Below are positions 26,669-34,497 of a stretch of DNA of 64,000 nucleotides, in pieces. Source of the DNA: an uncultured Nocardioides sp. (GTDB lineage Bacteria; Actinomycetota; Actinomycetes; Propionibacteriales; Nocardioidaceae). The number at the start of each line of letters is the position of its first letter. Position 1 is the stretch's first letter. The notes beneath the pieces are model-generated. The model had not been told where the DNA came from, did not search any database, and saw nothing but the letters and a program-made list of their open reading frames with translations. Position numbers and translations under genes: made by a program. The stretch is from positions 558,001 through 622,000 of the forward strand of contig NZ_CANKYS010000001.1 of NCBI RefSeq assembly GCF_947488025.1, in the 5' to 3' direction.

Positions 26669-27907
26669 GTGGATCCGACGACGCAGGCTGCCCTGGCCGC
26701 GCTCGTCGGGGCCATCGTCGTCGGCGGTGCGGTGCTCGCGTGGCACATCAGCGACCGGCAGCGCCACACGCTCCCCGAGGCGGAGGAGCCCGTCGTCCAG
26801 GCGGGTGTCGCGGCCGTCCTGAGCATCCTGCGCTCCAGCGCCGTCGTCGTGGACGAGTCCGACCACGTCCGCAAGGCGTCGGCGCCGGCGTACGCCTTCG
26901 GTCTGGTGCGCGGCGACACCGTCGTGGTGCCGGAGCTGCTCGACCTGATCGCGCAGGTCCGCCGCGACGGACAGATCCGCGAGAGCGACCTCGACATGCC
27001 CGCGCCCGACGGCGGGTTCACCCGCACGTTCACGGCCCGCGTCGCCCCGCTCGGCGCCCGGCTGGTGCTGGCCCTCGTCGAGGACCGCACCCGCGAGCGT
27101 CGCGTGGAGGCGGTGCGCCGCGACTTCGTGGCCAACGTGAGCCACGAGCTCAAGACCCCGGTCGGCGCGATCCGGCTGCTCGCCGAGGCCGTCACCGACG
27201 CCGCCGACGACCCCGAGGCCGTCCAGCGCTTCGCCGGCCGGATGCTCACCGAGAGCGACCGGCTCTCCAAGCTGGTCCAGCAGATCATCGAGCTGTCGCG
27301 GCTGCAGGGCCACGACCCGCTGGAGACGCCCGTCATGGTCGACCTCGACGCCGCGGTCGCGACCGCCGTCGACACCAGCGCCATGGAGGCGGCCGCCAAG
27401 CTGATCACCGTGGAGTCCCGTGGCGAGCCCGGCCTGGAGGTCTTCGGCTCGCAGGAGCAGATCGGTGCGGCCATCAGCAACCTCGTCGCCAACGCCGTCG
27501 CCTACTCCAACGAGGGCTCGCGCGTCGTCGTCACGACCCGCTCCGTGGGGACCCAGGTGCAGATCTCGGTCGTCGACCAGGGCATCGGCATCCCGGCCGA
27601 GGACATCGACCGCATCTTCGAGCGGTTCTACCGCGTCGACCCGGCGCGACACCGCTCGACGGGCGGCACCGGCCTCGGCCTCTCGATCGTCAAGCACGTG
27701 GCCGCCACCCACGGCGGCGACATCGCGGTGTGGTCGGTGCAGGGCCAGGGCTCGACCTTCACGCTCACCCTCCCCCACCACTCGGAGCCCGGTCAGGGCT
27801 CCGGTCGCACCACCACCCCGGTCGAGGTCGTCGCCCCGCGGCACCTGGACCCCGACCTCGATCCCGATCCCGCCTCGCGCACGACCCAGCAGGAGACCAA
27901 GACATGA
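26669..27907 (+). CDS. senX3: Sensor histidine kinase SenX3/PhoR
   Basis: A 412-residue phosphate-responsive kinase. One N-terminal membrane helix (LAALVGAIVVGGAVLAW) is followed by a PAS-like region. The H-box is ANVSHELKTPVG with His159. The N box NLVANAVAYS, the G1 region DQGIGI and the G2 region GTGLGLSI form the ATPase domain. The C-terminal 40 residues are Pro/Asp/Thr-rich and probably disordered. GTG at 26669 is chosen because TACGAT ends 6 nt upstream (leaderless); an ATG 18 codons earlier precedes that element. It is coupled to regX3 by an ATGA overlap. Confidence 0.93.
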   Translation: MDPTTQAALAALVGAIVVGGAVLAWHISDRQRHTLPEAEEPVVQAGVAAVLSILRSSAVVVDESDHVRKASAPAYAFGLVRGDTVVVPELLDLIAQVRRDGQIRESDLDMPAPDGGFTRTFTARVAPLGARLVLALVEDRTRERRVEAVRRDFVANVSHELKTPVGAIRLLAEAVTDAADDPEAVQRFAGRMLTESDRLSKLVQQIIELSRLQGHDPLETPVMVDLDAAVATAVDTSAMEAAAKLITVESRGEPGLEVFGSQEQIGAAISNLVANAVAYSNEGSRVVVTTRSVGTQVQISVVDQGIGIPAEDIDRIFERFYRVDPARHRSTGGTGLGLSIVKHVAATHGGDIAVWSVQGQGSTFTLTLPHHSEPGQGSGRTTTPVEVVAPRHLDPDLDPDPASRTTQQETKT

Positions 27908-28581
27908 CCCGCGTACTCGTCGTCGAGGACGAAGAGAGCTACAGCGACGCCCTCGCCTACATGCTCCGGAAGGAGGGCTACGAGGTGGCGATCGCCGCCG
28001 ACGGCAACACCGCCCTCACCGAGTTCGACCGCTTCGGCCCCGACATCGTGCTGCTCGACCTCATGCTCCCGGGGATCCCCGGCACGGAGGTCTGCCGGCA
28101 GATCCGCCAGACCTCCTCGGTCCCGGTGATCATGGTCAGCGCCAAGGACGACGAGGTCGACAAGGTCGTGGGCCTCGAGCTCGGCGCCGACGACTACGTC
28201 ACCAAGCCCTATTCCCCGCGCGAGCTGGTGGCCCGCATCCGTGCCGTGCTGCGTCGCGGCCACGAGCCCGAGCTGATGCCCGACACGCTCGAGGCCGGTC
28301 CGGTGCGGATGGACGTCGAGCGCCACGTCGTCACGGTCGACGGCACGGAGCAGCGGCTGCCGCTCAAGGAGTTCGAGCTGCTCGAGATGTTCCTGCGCAA
28401 CCCCGGGCGCGTGCTCACCCGGGGCCAGCTCATCGACCGCGTCTGGGGCTCGGACTACGTCGGCGACACCAAGACGCTCGACGTGCACGTCAAGCGGCTG
28501 CGCGCCAAGCTGGAGCCCGACCCGGGCGAGCCGAAGTACCTCGTGACCGTCCGCGGACTGGGTTACAAGCTGGACCTCTGA
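27904..28581 (+). CDS. regX3: Response regulator RegX3/PhoP
   Basis: A 225-residue OmpR-type regulator. The receiver domain has the acidic pocket VEDEE, phosphoacceptor Asp52 in LLDLMLPG and the lysine of YVTKPYSPRELV. The winged-helix DNA-binding domain covers about residues 130-225, with the recognition region TLDVHVKRLRAKL. It is the likely ligand of the PHO box at 26588-26609. Co-translated with senX3. A hairpin repeat cluster follows the stop codon. Confidence 0.95.
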   Translation: MTRVLVVEDEESYSDALAYMLRKEGYEVAIAADGNTALTEFDRFGPDIVLLDLMLPGIPGTEVCRQIRQTSSVPVIMVSAKDDEVDKVVGLELGADDYVTKPYSPRELVARIRAVLRRGHEPELMPDTLEAGPVRMDVERHVVTVDGTEQRLPLKEFELLEMFLRNPGRVLTRGQLIDRVWGSDYVGDTKTLDVHVKRLRAKLEPDPGEPKYLVTVRGLGYKLDL

Positions 28582-28620
28582 CCGAAGGGAAGAGGTCCAG
28601 CGCGCCGCGCTGGGCAGCGG

Positions 28621-28708
28621 TGCACGAGGAACGAGTGCAGCGCGTGGCCCAGGCGGATCGAGCAGTCCCGCTGCCGAGGAACGAGGCAGCGAGGGACGTG
28701 TCGAGATC
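28621..28708 (+). repeat. Hairpin repeats E1 and E2 (after regX3)
   Basis: E1 is TGCAC / GTGCA (28621-28639) and E2 is CGCTGCC / GGCAGCG (28669-28691), both around the loop GAGGAACGA. E2 continues through a 2-nt bulge to GTCC/GGAC and is closed by GATC (28656-28659) pairing with GATC (28705-28708). The architecture equals D2 after gpmA, while nearly all paired bases differ. It lies 40-127 nt downstream of the regX3 stop, in a 261-bp gap that otherwise holds only copy B and the EamA promoter. Confidence 0.7.
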
Positions 28709-28722
28709 TACGACCTCGTGAC

Positions 28723-28761
28723 GGGTCTCGTGACGGGACTTCGTCCCTCCTCGACCAGCGG
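28723..28761 (-). repeat. Hairpin repeat copy B
   Basis: On the minus strand CCGCTGGTCGAGGA leads into the core GGGAC-GAA-GTCCC (28735-28747) and ends GTCACGAGACCC. The outer GGTC/GACC also pairs. The segment CTCGTGACGGG just before it is duplicated (28715-28725 and 28727-28737). It lies between E2 and the EamA gene. Confidence 0.65.
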
Positions 28762-28842
28762 CCCGGGCCCAGCGGCGGGATGTCGTCGTACGGCGTCCGA
28801 AATGCGCTGGCGGCCGGTCATGACCGTACCTAGCCTTGACCC

Positions 28843-29760
28843 GTGACGACCACGACCGAGACCGCCGGGACGCAGCCCACCACCACCGCCCCGGCCCCCT
28901 GGCTGCCGGTCGCCGCGGGCGCCGTCACGCTCGTCATGTGGGCCTCGGCGTTCGTCGTCATCCGGCACGTGGCGCACGACGTCAGCCCCGGCGCGCTCGG
29001 CTCGGGTCGCCTGCTCGTCGCGGCCCTCGTCGTGCTGCCGCTCGTCCTCAGGCACGGCTGGGTGCGCCCCACCCGCCGCGAGTGGACGCTGCTGGCGGCC
29101 GGCGGCGTCGGCTGGTTCGGCGTCTACAACCTGGCCCTCAACGCCGGTGAGCGCCACGTCGACGCCGGCACCGCCGCGATGATCATCCAGATCGGACCGG
29201 TCATCGTCGCCCTGCTCGCCGTCCCGCTCTTCGGCGAGCGCCTGCACACATGGCTGGTCGGCGGCATGGTCGTCGGGTTCGCCGGCGTCGCGGTGATCGC
29301 CCGCGGTTCCTCGAGCGACGCCGACGCCAGCCTCCTCGGCGTGGGCCTCGTGCTGGTCGCCGCGGTGATGTACGCCGTCGGGGTGCTGACCCAGAAGGTG
29401 CTGCTGCGCCGCCTGCCGTCCGTGCAGGTCGTGTTCGTGTCGTTCCTGACGGGCGCGCTCATCTGCCTGCCCTTCTCCGGCGACCTGCCCGGCATCGTCG
29501 CCGACGGTGGCGCCGAGCTGTGGTGGATCGTCTACCTGGGCGTCCTGCCGACCGCCGTCGCCTTCACCACCTGGGCCTACGCGCTGACCCACACCGACGC
29601 CGGCGCCCTGTCGCTCACGACGTTCCTCGTGCCCGGGATCGCCACGCTGGTGGCCTGGCTGACCATCGACGAGGTCCCGCCGACGCTGAGCTTCGTCGGC
29701 GGCGCACTGGCCATCGTCGGCGTGCTGATGACGCGCCGGAGGCCGAGGGCCGGACGCTAG
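28843..29760 (+). CDS. EamA/DMT family transporter
   Basis: A 305-residue membrane protein with ten predicted helices in two EamA repeats of about 140 residues each. A short Thr-rich N-terminus precedes the first helix (VTLVMWASAFVVIRHV). The second repeat includes GVLTQKVLLRRLPSVQ. It is a member of the drug/metabolite exporter superfamily; the substrate is unknown. GTG at 28843 follows TAGCCT (28831-28836) by 6 nt, so it is probably leaderless. The stop overlaps the convergent ybjN-like stop by 4 bp. Confidence 0.85.
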   Translation: MTTTTETAGTQPTTTAPAPWLPVAAGAVTLVMWASAFVVIRHVAHDVSPGALGSGRLLVAALVVLPLVLRHGWVRPTRREWTLLAAGGVGWFGVYNLALNAGERHVDAGTAAMIIQIGPVIVALLAVPLFGERLHTWLVGGMVVGFAGVAVIARGSSSDADASLLGVGLVLVAAVMYAVGVLTQKVLLRRLPSVQVVFVSFLTGALICLPFSGDLPGIVADGGAELWWIVYLGVLPTAVAFTTWAYALTHTDAGALSLTTFLVPGIATLVAWLTIDEVPPTLSFVGGALAIVGVLMTRRRPRAGR

Positions 29761-30278
29761 GCCTCGAGCCAGCCGCGGAACGCCTCGAGGTTGCGGGTCG
29801 ACTCCCCGCGGGAGATCCGCCACTCCCACTCCTTGCGGATCGAGGAGGCGAAGCCGAGCTCGAGGATCGCGTTGAACGACTCGTCGGCGTTGGCGAGCAC
29901 GGAGCCGAGGATCCGGTCGAGCTCGTCGGGGTCGATCGAGGCCAGCGGCAGCCGCGCCTCGAGGTAGATGTCCCCGTGGCGGTCCACGGCGAAGGAGACG
30001 GCGTACATCCTGAGGTTGCGCTCGAGCAGCCAGCGGTGCACGCGCGCGTGGTTCTCGTCGGGGTTGCGGCACACGAAGGCGTGCACGCCGAGCGCGTGGG
30101 CGCCGACGTCGAGGCGCACGGGCGTCTGCAGCTTCTTCTCCCCCGGGAGCGTGAGCGAGAAGCTCGCGCCCTCGACGCCCTCGCGGGTCGTCTCGTCGTG
30201 CTCGATCTGGTTGGCGACCAGGTAGTCGCGGACGACGTCGACCGACGTCGCGGTGGCGGACGGGGAGGGAGCGCTCAT
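29757..30278 (-). CDS. YbjN domain protein
   Basis: A 173-residue YbjN-type protein whose fold resembles type III secretion chaperones. In mycobacteria the homologue follows mshA, and the same order is kept here, with ATGA coupling to the mshA stop. Visible conserved stretches are [20 protein letters not shown] and [15 protein letters not shown]. Its function is unknown; co-conservation with mshA suggests an unrecognised link to redox or envelope physiology. No catalytic residues are evident. Confidence 0.85.
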   Translation of the reverse strand: MSAPSPSATATSVDVVRDYLVANQIEHDETTREGVEGASFSLTLPGEKKLQTPVRLDVGAHALGVHAFVCRNPDENHARVHRWLLERNLRMYAVSFAVDRHGDIYLEARLPLASIDPDELDRILGSVLANADESFNAILELGFASSIRKEWEWRISRGESTRNLEAFRGWLEA

Positions 30279-31531
30279 GAGGCCATCTCAGCACTCATGC
30301 GCCCGCCGGCCCGCTCGTAGGCCGCCAGGGTGCGCTCGGCGGTGCGCTCCCAGGAGAAGTCCTGCGCGTGGGCGACCGCGCCGCGCCCGAGCCGCGCCAC
30401 CAGCACCGGGTCGTCGATCAGGCGGCGCAGGCTCGCGGCCCAGTCGCGGGGCTCGTGGGTGTCGACGAGGAGCCCGCTCACGCCGTCACGGACCACCGTG
30501 GTGAGCCCGCCGACCGCGGCGGCGACCACCGGGGTGCCGGTGGCCTGCGCCTCGACGGCGACGAGGCCGAACGACTCGTTGTAGGACGGCACCGCCACCG
30601 CGGTGGCGGCGGAGGTCCACACGGCGAGCTCGGCCTGGCTGACCGGCGGGACGAACCGCACGACGTCGCCGATCCCGAGGTCGGCCGCCAGGTCGGCGAG
30701 GGCGGTGGGGTGCTCGAGCCCGGAGCCCGACGGCCCGCCCACGACGGGTACGACGAGCCGGTGGCGCAGTGACGGATCCTGCGCGAGCAGCACCGCCACC
30801 GCCCGCAGCAGCACGTCGGGGGCCTTGAGGGGCTGGATACGACCGGCGAACAGGAGCACGGCCGCGTCCTCGGACAGCCCGAGCTGGCGCCGGGCCTCTG
30901 CGCGCCCGCGAGGGGCGAAGACCGTGAGGTCGACCCCGGGATGGATCACCTCGACGCTGTCGGGGCGGGCGCCGTAGAGGTCGACGAGCTGGCGGGCCTC
31001 GGTGTCGGTGTTCGCGACGAGCAGGTCGGCCGCCTCGACCACCTGCTCCTCGCCGATCACGCGGGAGACGGGTTCGGGGCTGTCGCCGTCGGCGAGCGCC
31101 TCGTTCTTGACCTTCGCCATCGTGTGCATCGAGTGGACGAGGGGGACGTTCCAGCGGTCGCGGGCCAGCGCGCCGACCTGGCCGGAGAGCCAGTAGTGGG
31201 AGTGGACCGCGTCGTAGTGGCCGAGCGGCTGCATCGCCTCGGTGCGCAGCACCTCCCGGGCGAACGTGCACAGCTGCCCGGGCAGCTCGACCTTGGCGAG
31301 CCCCTCGAACGGCCCCGCGGCGACGTGCCGGACGAGCACGCCGTCCGCCGCCTCGACGACCTGAGGCAGCGTGGAGGAGGTCGCCCGCGTGAAGACGTCG
31401 ACCGCGATGCCCTGCTCGGCCAGACGCCGGGAGAGCTCGATCACGTAGACGTTCATCCCGCCGGCGTCGCCCGTCCCGGGCTGGTCCAGCGGTGAGGTGT
31501 GCAGGCTGATCATCGCGACCCGCTCGCCCAC
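30275..31531 (-). CDS. mshA: D-inositol-3-phosphate glycosyltransferase (mycothiol)
   Basis: A 418-residue GT-B fold family 4 transferase that performs the first step of mycothiol synthesis (GlcNAc from UDP-GlcNAc onto inositol 3-phosphate). The N-terminus has [20 protein letters not shown] typical of MshA. The C-terminal donor site has [15 protein letters not shown] and the E-x7-E of [11 protein letters not shown]. The GTG at 31531 has GAGGAGG 4-5 nt upstream, which settles the start against an in-frame upstream ATG. It heads an mshA-ybjN unit. Presence of this gene supports an actinobacterial origin. Confidence 0.94.
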   Translation of the reverse strand: MGERVAMISLHTSPLDQPGTGDAGGMNVYVIELSRRLAEQGIAVDVFTRATSSTLPQVVEAADGVLVRHVAAGPFEGLAKVELPGQLCTFAREVLRTEAMQPLGHYDAVHSHYWLSGQVGALARDRWNVPLVHSMHTMAKVKNEALADGDSPEPVSRVIGEEQVVEAADLLVANTDTEARQLVDLYGARPDSVEVIHPGVDLTVFAPRGRAEARRQLGLSEDAAVLLFAGRIQPLKAPDVLLRAVAVLLAQDPSLRHRLVVPVVGGPSGSGLEHPTALADLAADLGIGDVVRFVPPVSQAELAVWTSAATAVAVPSYNESFGLVAVEAQATGTPVVAAAVGGLTTVVRDGVSGLLVDTHEPRDWAASLRRLIDDPVLVARLGRGAVAHAQDFSWERTAERTLAAYERAGGRMSAEMAS

Positions 31532-31558
31532 GTTGCCTCCTCGAGACCTCGACTGCGC

Positions 31559-31613
31559 GCCCTGGTCAGGGCACCTCAGGCACAACCACGGGAGGTGTCC
31601 CGGGATTCCCGGG
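31559..31613 (-). terminator. Paired hairpins upstream of mshA
   Basis: Two short hairpins lie in the 95-bp gap between the membrane-protein stop (31627) and mshA (31531): CCCGGG-ATT-CCCGGG (31599-31613) and GCCCTG-GT-CAGGGC (31559-31572). In minus-strand order they follow the membrane-protein gene, so a terminator for it is the simplest reading. No T-run is present. Confidence 0.35.
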
Positions 31614-31626
31614 TCGGGTCAGCGCC

Positions 31627-32001
31627 TCAGCGGGCGTGGGCGCCGGCCGCGGTGCGGCGGCCGGTCGAGCGGCTGCGACCGCGCACCAGCGCGAAGCCAC
31701 CGAGGGCCGCCGCCACGACACCCCAGAAGCCGTCGTACCAGGAGGCGTCGGCCGGTCGGAACGCCTCGATCACCGAGAGTGCCAACAGGCCGGAGGCCAC
31801 GGCGACGACGGCCCGCACGGCCACGGCGTCGCCCTTGACCAGTGTGGTGCCGAAGACGGCCGACGCGACGAGCACGCATGCCAGACCGAGGAGGTGGAGG
31901 GTGTCGACGAGGGGGCCGTCACCGCCACCGAGGAGCGCGTGCAGGATCCAGAGCACGCCGCCCAGGAGAGCGAGCGACGCGGCGAGCTTCGCAGGAGGCA
32001 T
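31627..32001 (-). CDS. Small four-helix membrane protein, unknown function
   Basis: A 124-residue protein with four predicted membrane helices (around residues 7-24, 33-52, 62-80 and 88-106) and a basic C-terminus (RGRSRSTGRRT). No family was recognised. Codon-position GC looks normal for the region. The ATG at 32001 has CACACT 6 nt upstream, a possible leaderless -10. Frames extending further upstream overlap the RNase H gene. It might be co-transcribed with the RNase H gene 73 bp upstream. Confidence 0.65.
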   Translation of the reverse strand: MPPAKLAASLALLGGVLWILHALLGGGDGPLVDTLHLLGLACVLVASAVFGTTLVKGDAVAVRAVVAVASGLLALSVIEAFRPADASWYDGFWGVVAAALGGFALVRGRSRSTGRRTAAGAHAR

Positions 32002-32074
32002 CGCCCGAGTGTGCCACGACTCACCCCTCCGGGCGGTCCCGGGGCGGCCCTGGAGGCGGTCCGGGGTCGAGGGA

Positions 32075-32974
32075 TCAGGGCTCGTCGGTGCCCTGGTGGT
32101 AGCGCTGCTGCCAGTGCCCGCCGGCGCGCACCCACAGGCTGCTCCGCAGGGTGGACCGGTCGTCGGCCAGCGCCCGCCAGAGGAGCAGGATCGTGTCGCG
32201 GTCGACCCGCTCCACGGAAACCACGTCGAGGCTGACCGGTGCGATCGGACCGATCTCGGCGAGCACGTCGTCGCGGGTCCACAGCCGACCCGAGCGTCCG
32301 ACCTCCTGCCAGGCGGGGTGGAGCAGGGCGGCGACGGCCGCCCGGTCGCCGCGCACCTCGTCGGAGAGAAGCGCGCGCTCGAGGGCGACGACGTGCTCCT
32401 CGTCGGTCGGCGTCGCCAGGTCCGACCGGTCGGCGAGGTCGCTGAACAGGTCGGGCTCCTCCTCGACCTGGCCGACCTCGGCGGCGGGGTGGGCGACGCT
32501 GCTGCCGACGAAGCCCGGCCCGGCATCGGGCTCGACCCCGCGCTGGTACGCCGACGCGGCGGCGTTGGCGCGCCGGTCCGCCGCCTCGTTGAGCTCGTGG
32601 CCCGCGTGGCCCTTGACCCACTCGAAGCGGACCCGGTCGCGCCGGCCGTCCATGGCGGCGTCGAGCGCCTTCATCAGCTCGACGTTGAGCACGGGCTTGC
32701 CGTCGCTCTTCTTCCAGCCCTTGCGCTTCCAGCCCGGCATCCACTTGGTGACGGAGTCGATGACGTACTTGCTGTCGCAGAAGACGTGCAGCTCGTCGTC
32801 GACGTGGGCGGTCTGCTGGAGGAGGTCGAGGACGGCCATCAGCTCCCCCATGTTGTTGGTGCCGCGCGGCCAGCCGCCGGACGCCCAGCAGTCGTCGTCG
32901 ACGTACCACGCCCAACCGGCCGGGCCGGGGTTGCCGAGTGCCGAACCGTCGGCCGCCGCGATGATCACCGGCAC
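32075..32974 (-). CDS. RNase HI fused to an NTF2-like (SnoaL/DUF4440) domain
   Basis: A 299-residue two-domain protein. Residues 1-140 are RNase HI. The catalytic Asp9, Glu44, Asp67 and Asp133 are all present, with His123/His126 in the KGHAGHELN loop. A Trp/Lys-rich basic handle (GWKRKGWKKS) contacts RNA/DNA hybrids. After an acidic linker, residues from about 190 to 299 resemble the NTF2-like DUF4440 fold (RALLSDEVRGDRAAVAALLH). The nuclease should degrade RNA in hybrids; the role of the second domain is unknown. GTG at 32974 is 19 bp from the divergent SDR start. Confidence 0.82.
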   Translation of the reverse strand: MPVIIAAADGSALGNPGPAGWAWYVDDDCWASGGWPRGTNNMGELMAVLDLLQQTAHVDDELHVFCDSKYVIDSVTKWMPGWKRKGWKKSDGKPVLNVELMKALDAAMDGRRDRVRFEWVKGHAGHELNEAADRRANAAASAYQRGVEPDAGPGFVGSSVAHPAAEVGQVEEEPDLFSDLADRSDLATPTDEEHVVALERALLSDEVRGDRAAVAALLHPAWQEVGRSGRLWTRDDVLAEIGPIAPVSLDVVSVERVDRDTILLLWRALADDRSTLRSSLWVRAGGHWQQRYHQGTDEP

Positions 32975-32993
32975 ATCTTGGCAGGATGGCCGC

Positions 32994-33746
32994 ATGAGCG
33001 ATGACAGCACCCGGCCCCGCACCGCCGTCGTGACCGGCGCCTCCAGCGGGATCGGTGCGGCGACCGCCCGCGCCCTGGCCGCGGAGGGCTTCCGCGTCGT
33101 CTGCGCGGCCCGCCGCAGCGACCGCATCGAGGAGCTCGCGGCCGAGATCGGTGGCGAGGCGATCACCTGCGACATCACCGACCAGGCCTCGGTCGACGCC
33201 CTCGCCGCGGCGGTGCCGACCTGCCACGTCCTGGTCAACAACGCCGGCGGCGCCGTCGGCGTCGACCGGGTGGACGGGGCCGACGTCGACGCCTGGCGCT
33301 GGATGTACGACGTCAACGTGCTCGGGCTGGTCCGGGTGACCAAGGCGCTCCTGCCCGCGCTCCGGGCCAGCGGCGACGCGGTGATCGTCAACGTCGGGTC
33401 GACCGCCGGACGCTGGGCCTACGAGGGCGGCGCGGGCTACACCGCGGCCAAGCACGGCGTGAAGGTGGTCACCGAGACGCTGCGGCTCGAGCTCAACGGC
33501 GAGCCGGTGCGGATCAGCGAGGTCGCCCCCGGCATGGTGCGGACCGACGAGTTCTCGCTCGTGCGCTTCAGCGGCGACCAGGAGCGCGCCGACGCGGTCT
33601 ACGCCGGCGTCGACCAGCCGCTGCTGGCCGAGGACGTCGCCGACGCCATCGCGTGGGTGGCCACCCGGCCCTCCCACGTCGACATCGACGAGCTCGTCAT
33701 CAAGCCGCGTGCCCAGGCTGCGGCACACAAGGTGCACCGGTCCTGA
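32994..33746 (+). CDS. SDR family NAD(P)-dependent oxidoreductase
   Basis: A 250-residue classical short-chain dehydrogenase. The cofactor loop is VTGASSGIGAATA, with Arg residues (AARRSDR) after beta-2 suggesting NADP preference. NNAG, the catalytic Ser in VNVGSTAGRW and YTAAK are in place. It is of the YdfG/serine-dehydrogenase-like type; the substrate is unknown. CAGGAT lies 7 nt before ATG, a possible leaderless -10. It is divergent from the RNase H gene across only 19 bp. Confidence 0.88.
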   Translation: MSDDSTRPRTAVVTGASSGIGAATARALAAEGFRVVCAARRSDRIEELAAEIGGEAITCDITDQASVDALAAAVPTCHVLVNNAGGAVGVDRVDGADVDAWRWMYDVNVLGLVRVTKALLPALRASGDAVIVNVGSTAGRWAYEGGAGYTAAKHGVKVVTETLRLELNGEPVRISEVAPGMVRTDEFSLVRFSGDQERADAVYAGVDQPLLAEDVADAIAWVATRPSHVDIDELVIKPRAQAAAHKVHRS

Positions 33747-33766
33747 GTCATGGGAGACTGCCGCGC

Positions 33767-34456
33767 GTGAAGACCATCGGACTCGTCGGCGGCATGAGCT
33801 GGGAGAGCAGCGCGGTCTACTACCGCGACCTCAACCTCGGGATGCGGGAGCGGCTCGGCGGGCTGTCGTCACCGAAGCTCGCCCTCACCACCGTGGACTT
33901 CGCCGAGGTGACGCACCTCGAGGACGACGAGCGCTGGGACCAGGTCGGGCTGCTCCTCGCCGACGCCGCGCGCGGGGTCGAGCGGGCTGGCGCCGACTTC
34001 CTGCTGCTGTGCACGACGACGTTCCACAAGGTCGCCGACCAGGTCGAGGAGGCCGTCGGCATCCCGCTGCTCCACCTCGGCGACGTCGTGGCCGAGGCGG
34101 TCCGGGCCGCGGGCGTCGAGACCGTCGGGCTGATCGGCACGAAGGTCGCCATGTCGGAGTCGTTCTTCGTCGACCGGCTCGAGGACCACGGACTCTCCGT
34201 GCTGGTGCCCGACGCCTCGCACCACGACTTCCTCAACGACGCGATCTACGAGGAGCTCGTGCACGGTGTCGTGCTGCCCCGCACGCGCAGCCGGGTCGTG
34301 TCGATCATCGAGGAGCTGTGGGACGCCGGCGCGGGCGGCGTGCTGCTCGGGTGCACCGAGCTCGAGCTGCTGGTCAAGCAGGCCGACGTCGAGCTGCCGG
34401 TCTTCCCCTGCACGACGCTGCACGTCCAGGCCGCGCTCGACGCGGCGCTTGCCTGA
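33767..34456 (+). CDS. Aspartate/glutamate racemase family protein
   Basis: A 229-residue cofactor-independent racemase of the YgeA/RacX group. The N-terminus is GLVGGMSWESSAVYYRDLN. The two catalytic cysteines are in LLCTTTFHK and GCTELELL. In the first motif the usual Asn of the CxNTxHK pattern is Thr, which may change substrate binding. It could make a D-amino acid for the cell wall or a free pool. The GTG start follows GAGACT by 7 nt. It ends just before hairpin copy A. Confidence 0.82.
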   Translation: MKTIGLVGGMSWESSAVYYRDLNLGMRERLGGLSSPKLALTTVDFAEVTHLEDDERWDQVGLLLADAARGVERAGADFLLLCTTTFHKVADQVEEAVGIPLLHLGDVVAEAVRAAGVETVGLIGTKVAMSESFFVDRLEDHGLSVLVPDASHHDFLNDAIYEELVHGVVLPRTRSRVVSIIEELWDAGAGGVLLGCTELELLVKQADVELPVFPCTTLHVQAALDAALA

Positions 34457-34457
34457 G

Positions 34458-34497
34458 GGTTTCGAGACGGTCGCTGCGCGACCTCCTCAACCAGCGG
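34458..34497 (-). repeat. Hairpin repeat copy A
   Basis: On the minus strand CCGCTGGTTGAGGA, core GGTCGC-GCA-GCGACC (34469-34483), then GTCTCGAAACC. The outer stem is GGTT/AACC, whereas copies B and C have GGTC/GACC: a compensated change. The element lies between convergent genes, and its left end supplies the last codons and TGA stop of the secreted protein at 34487. Confidence 0.7.

Noticed and set aside
25898..27844. 648-codon frame extending phoU upstream
   Set aside because: It runs antisense through senX3; the canonical PhoU start is ATG 26548.
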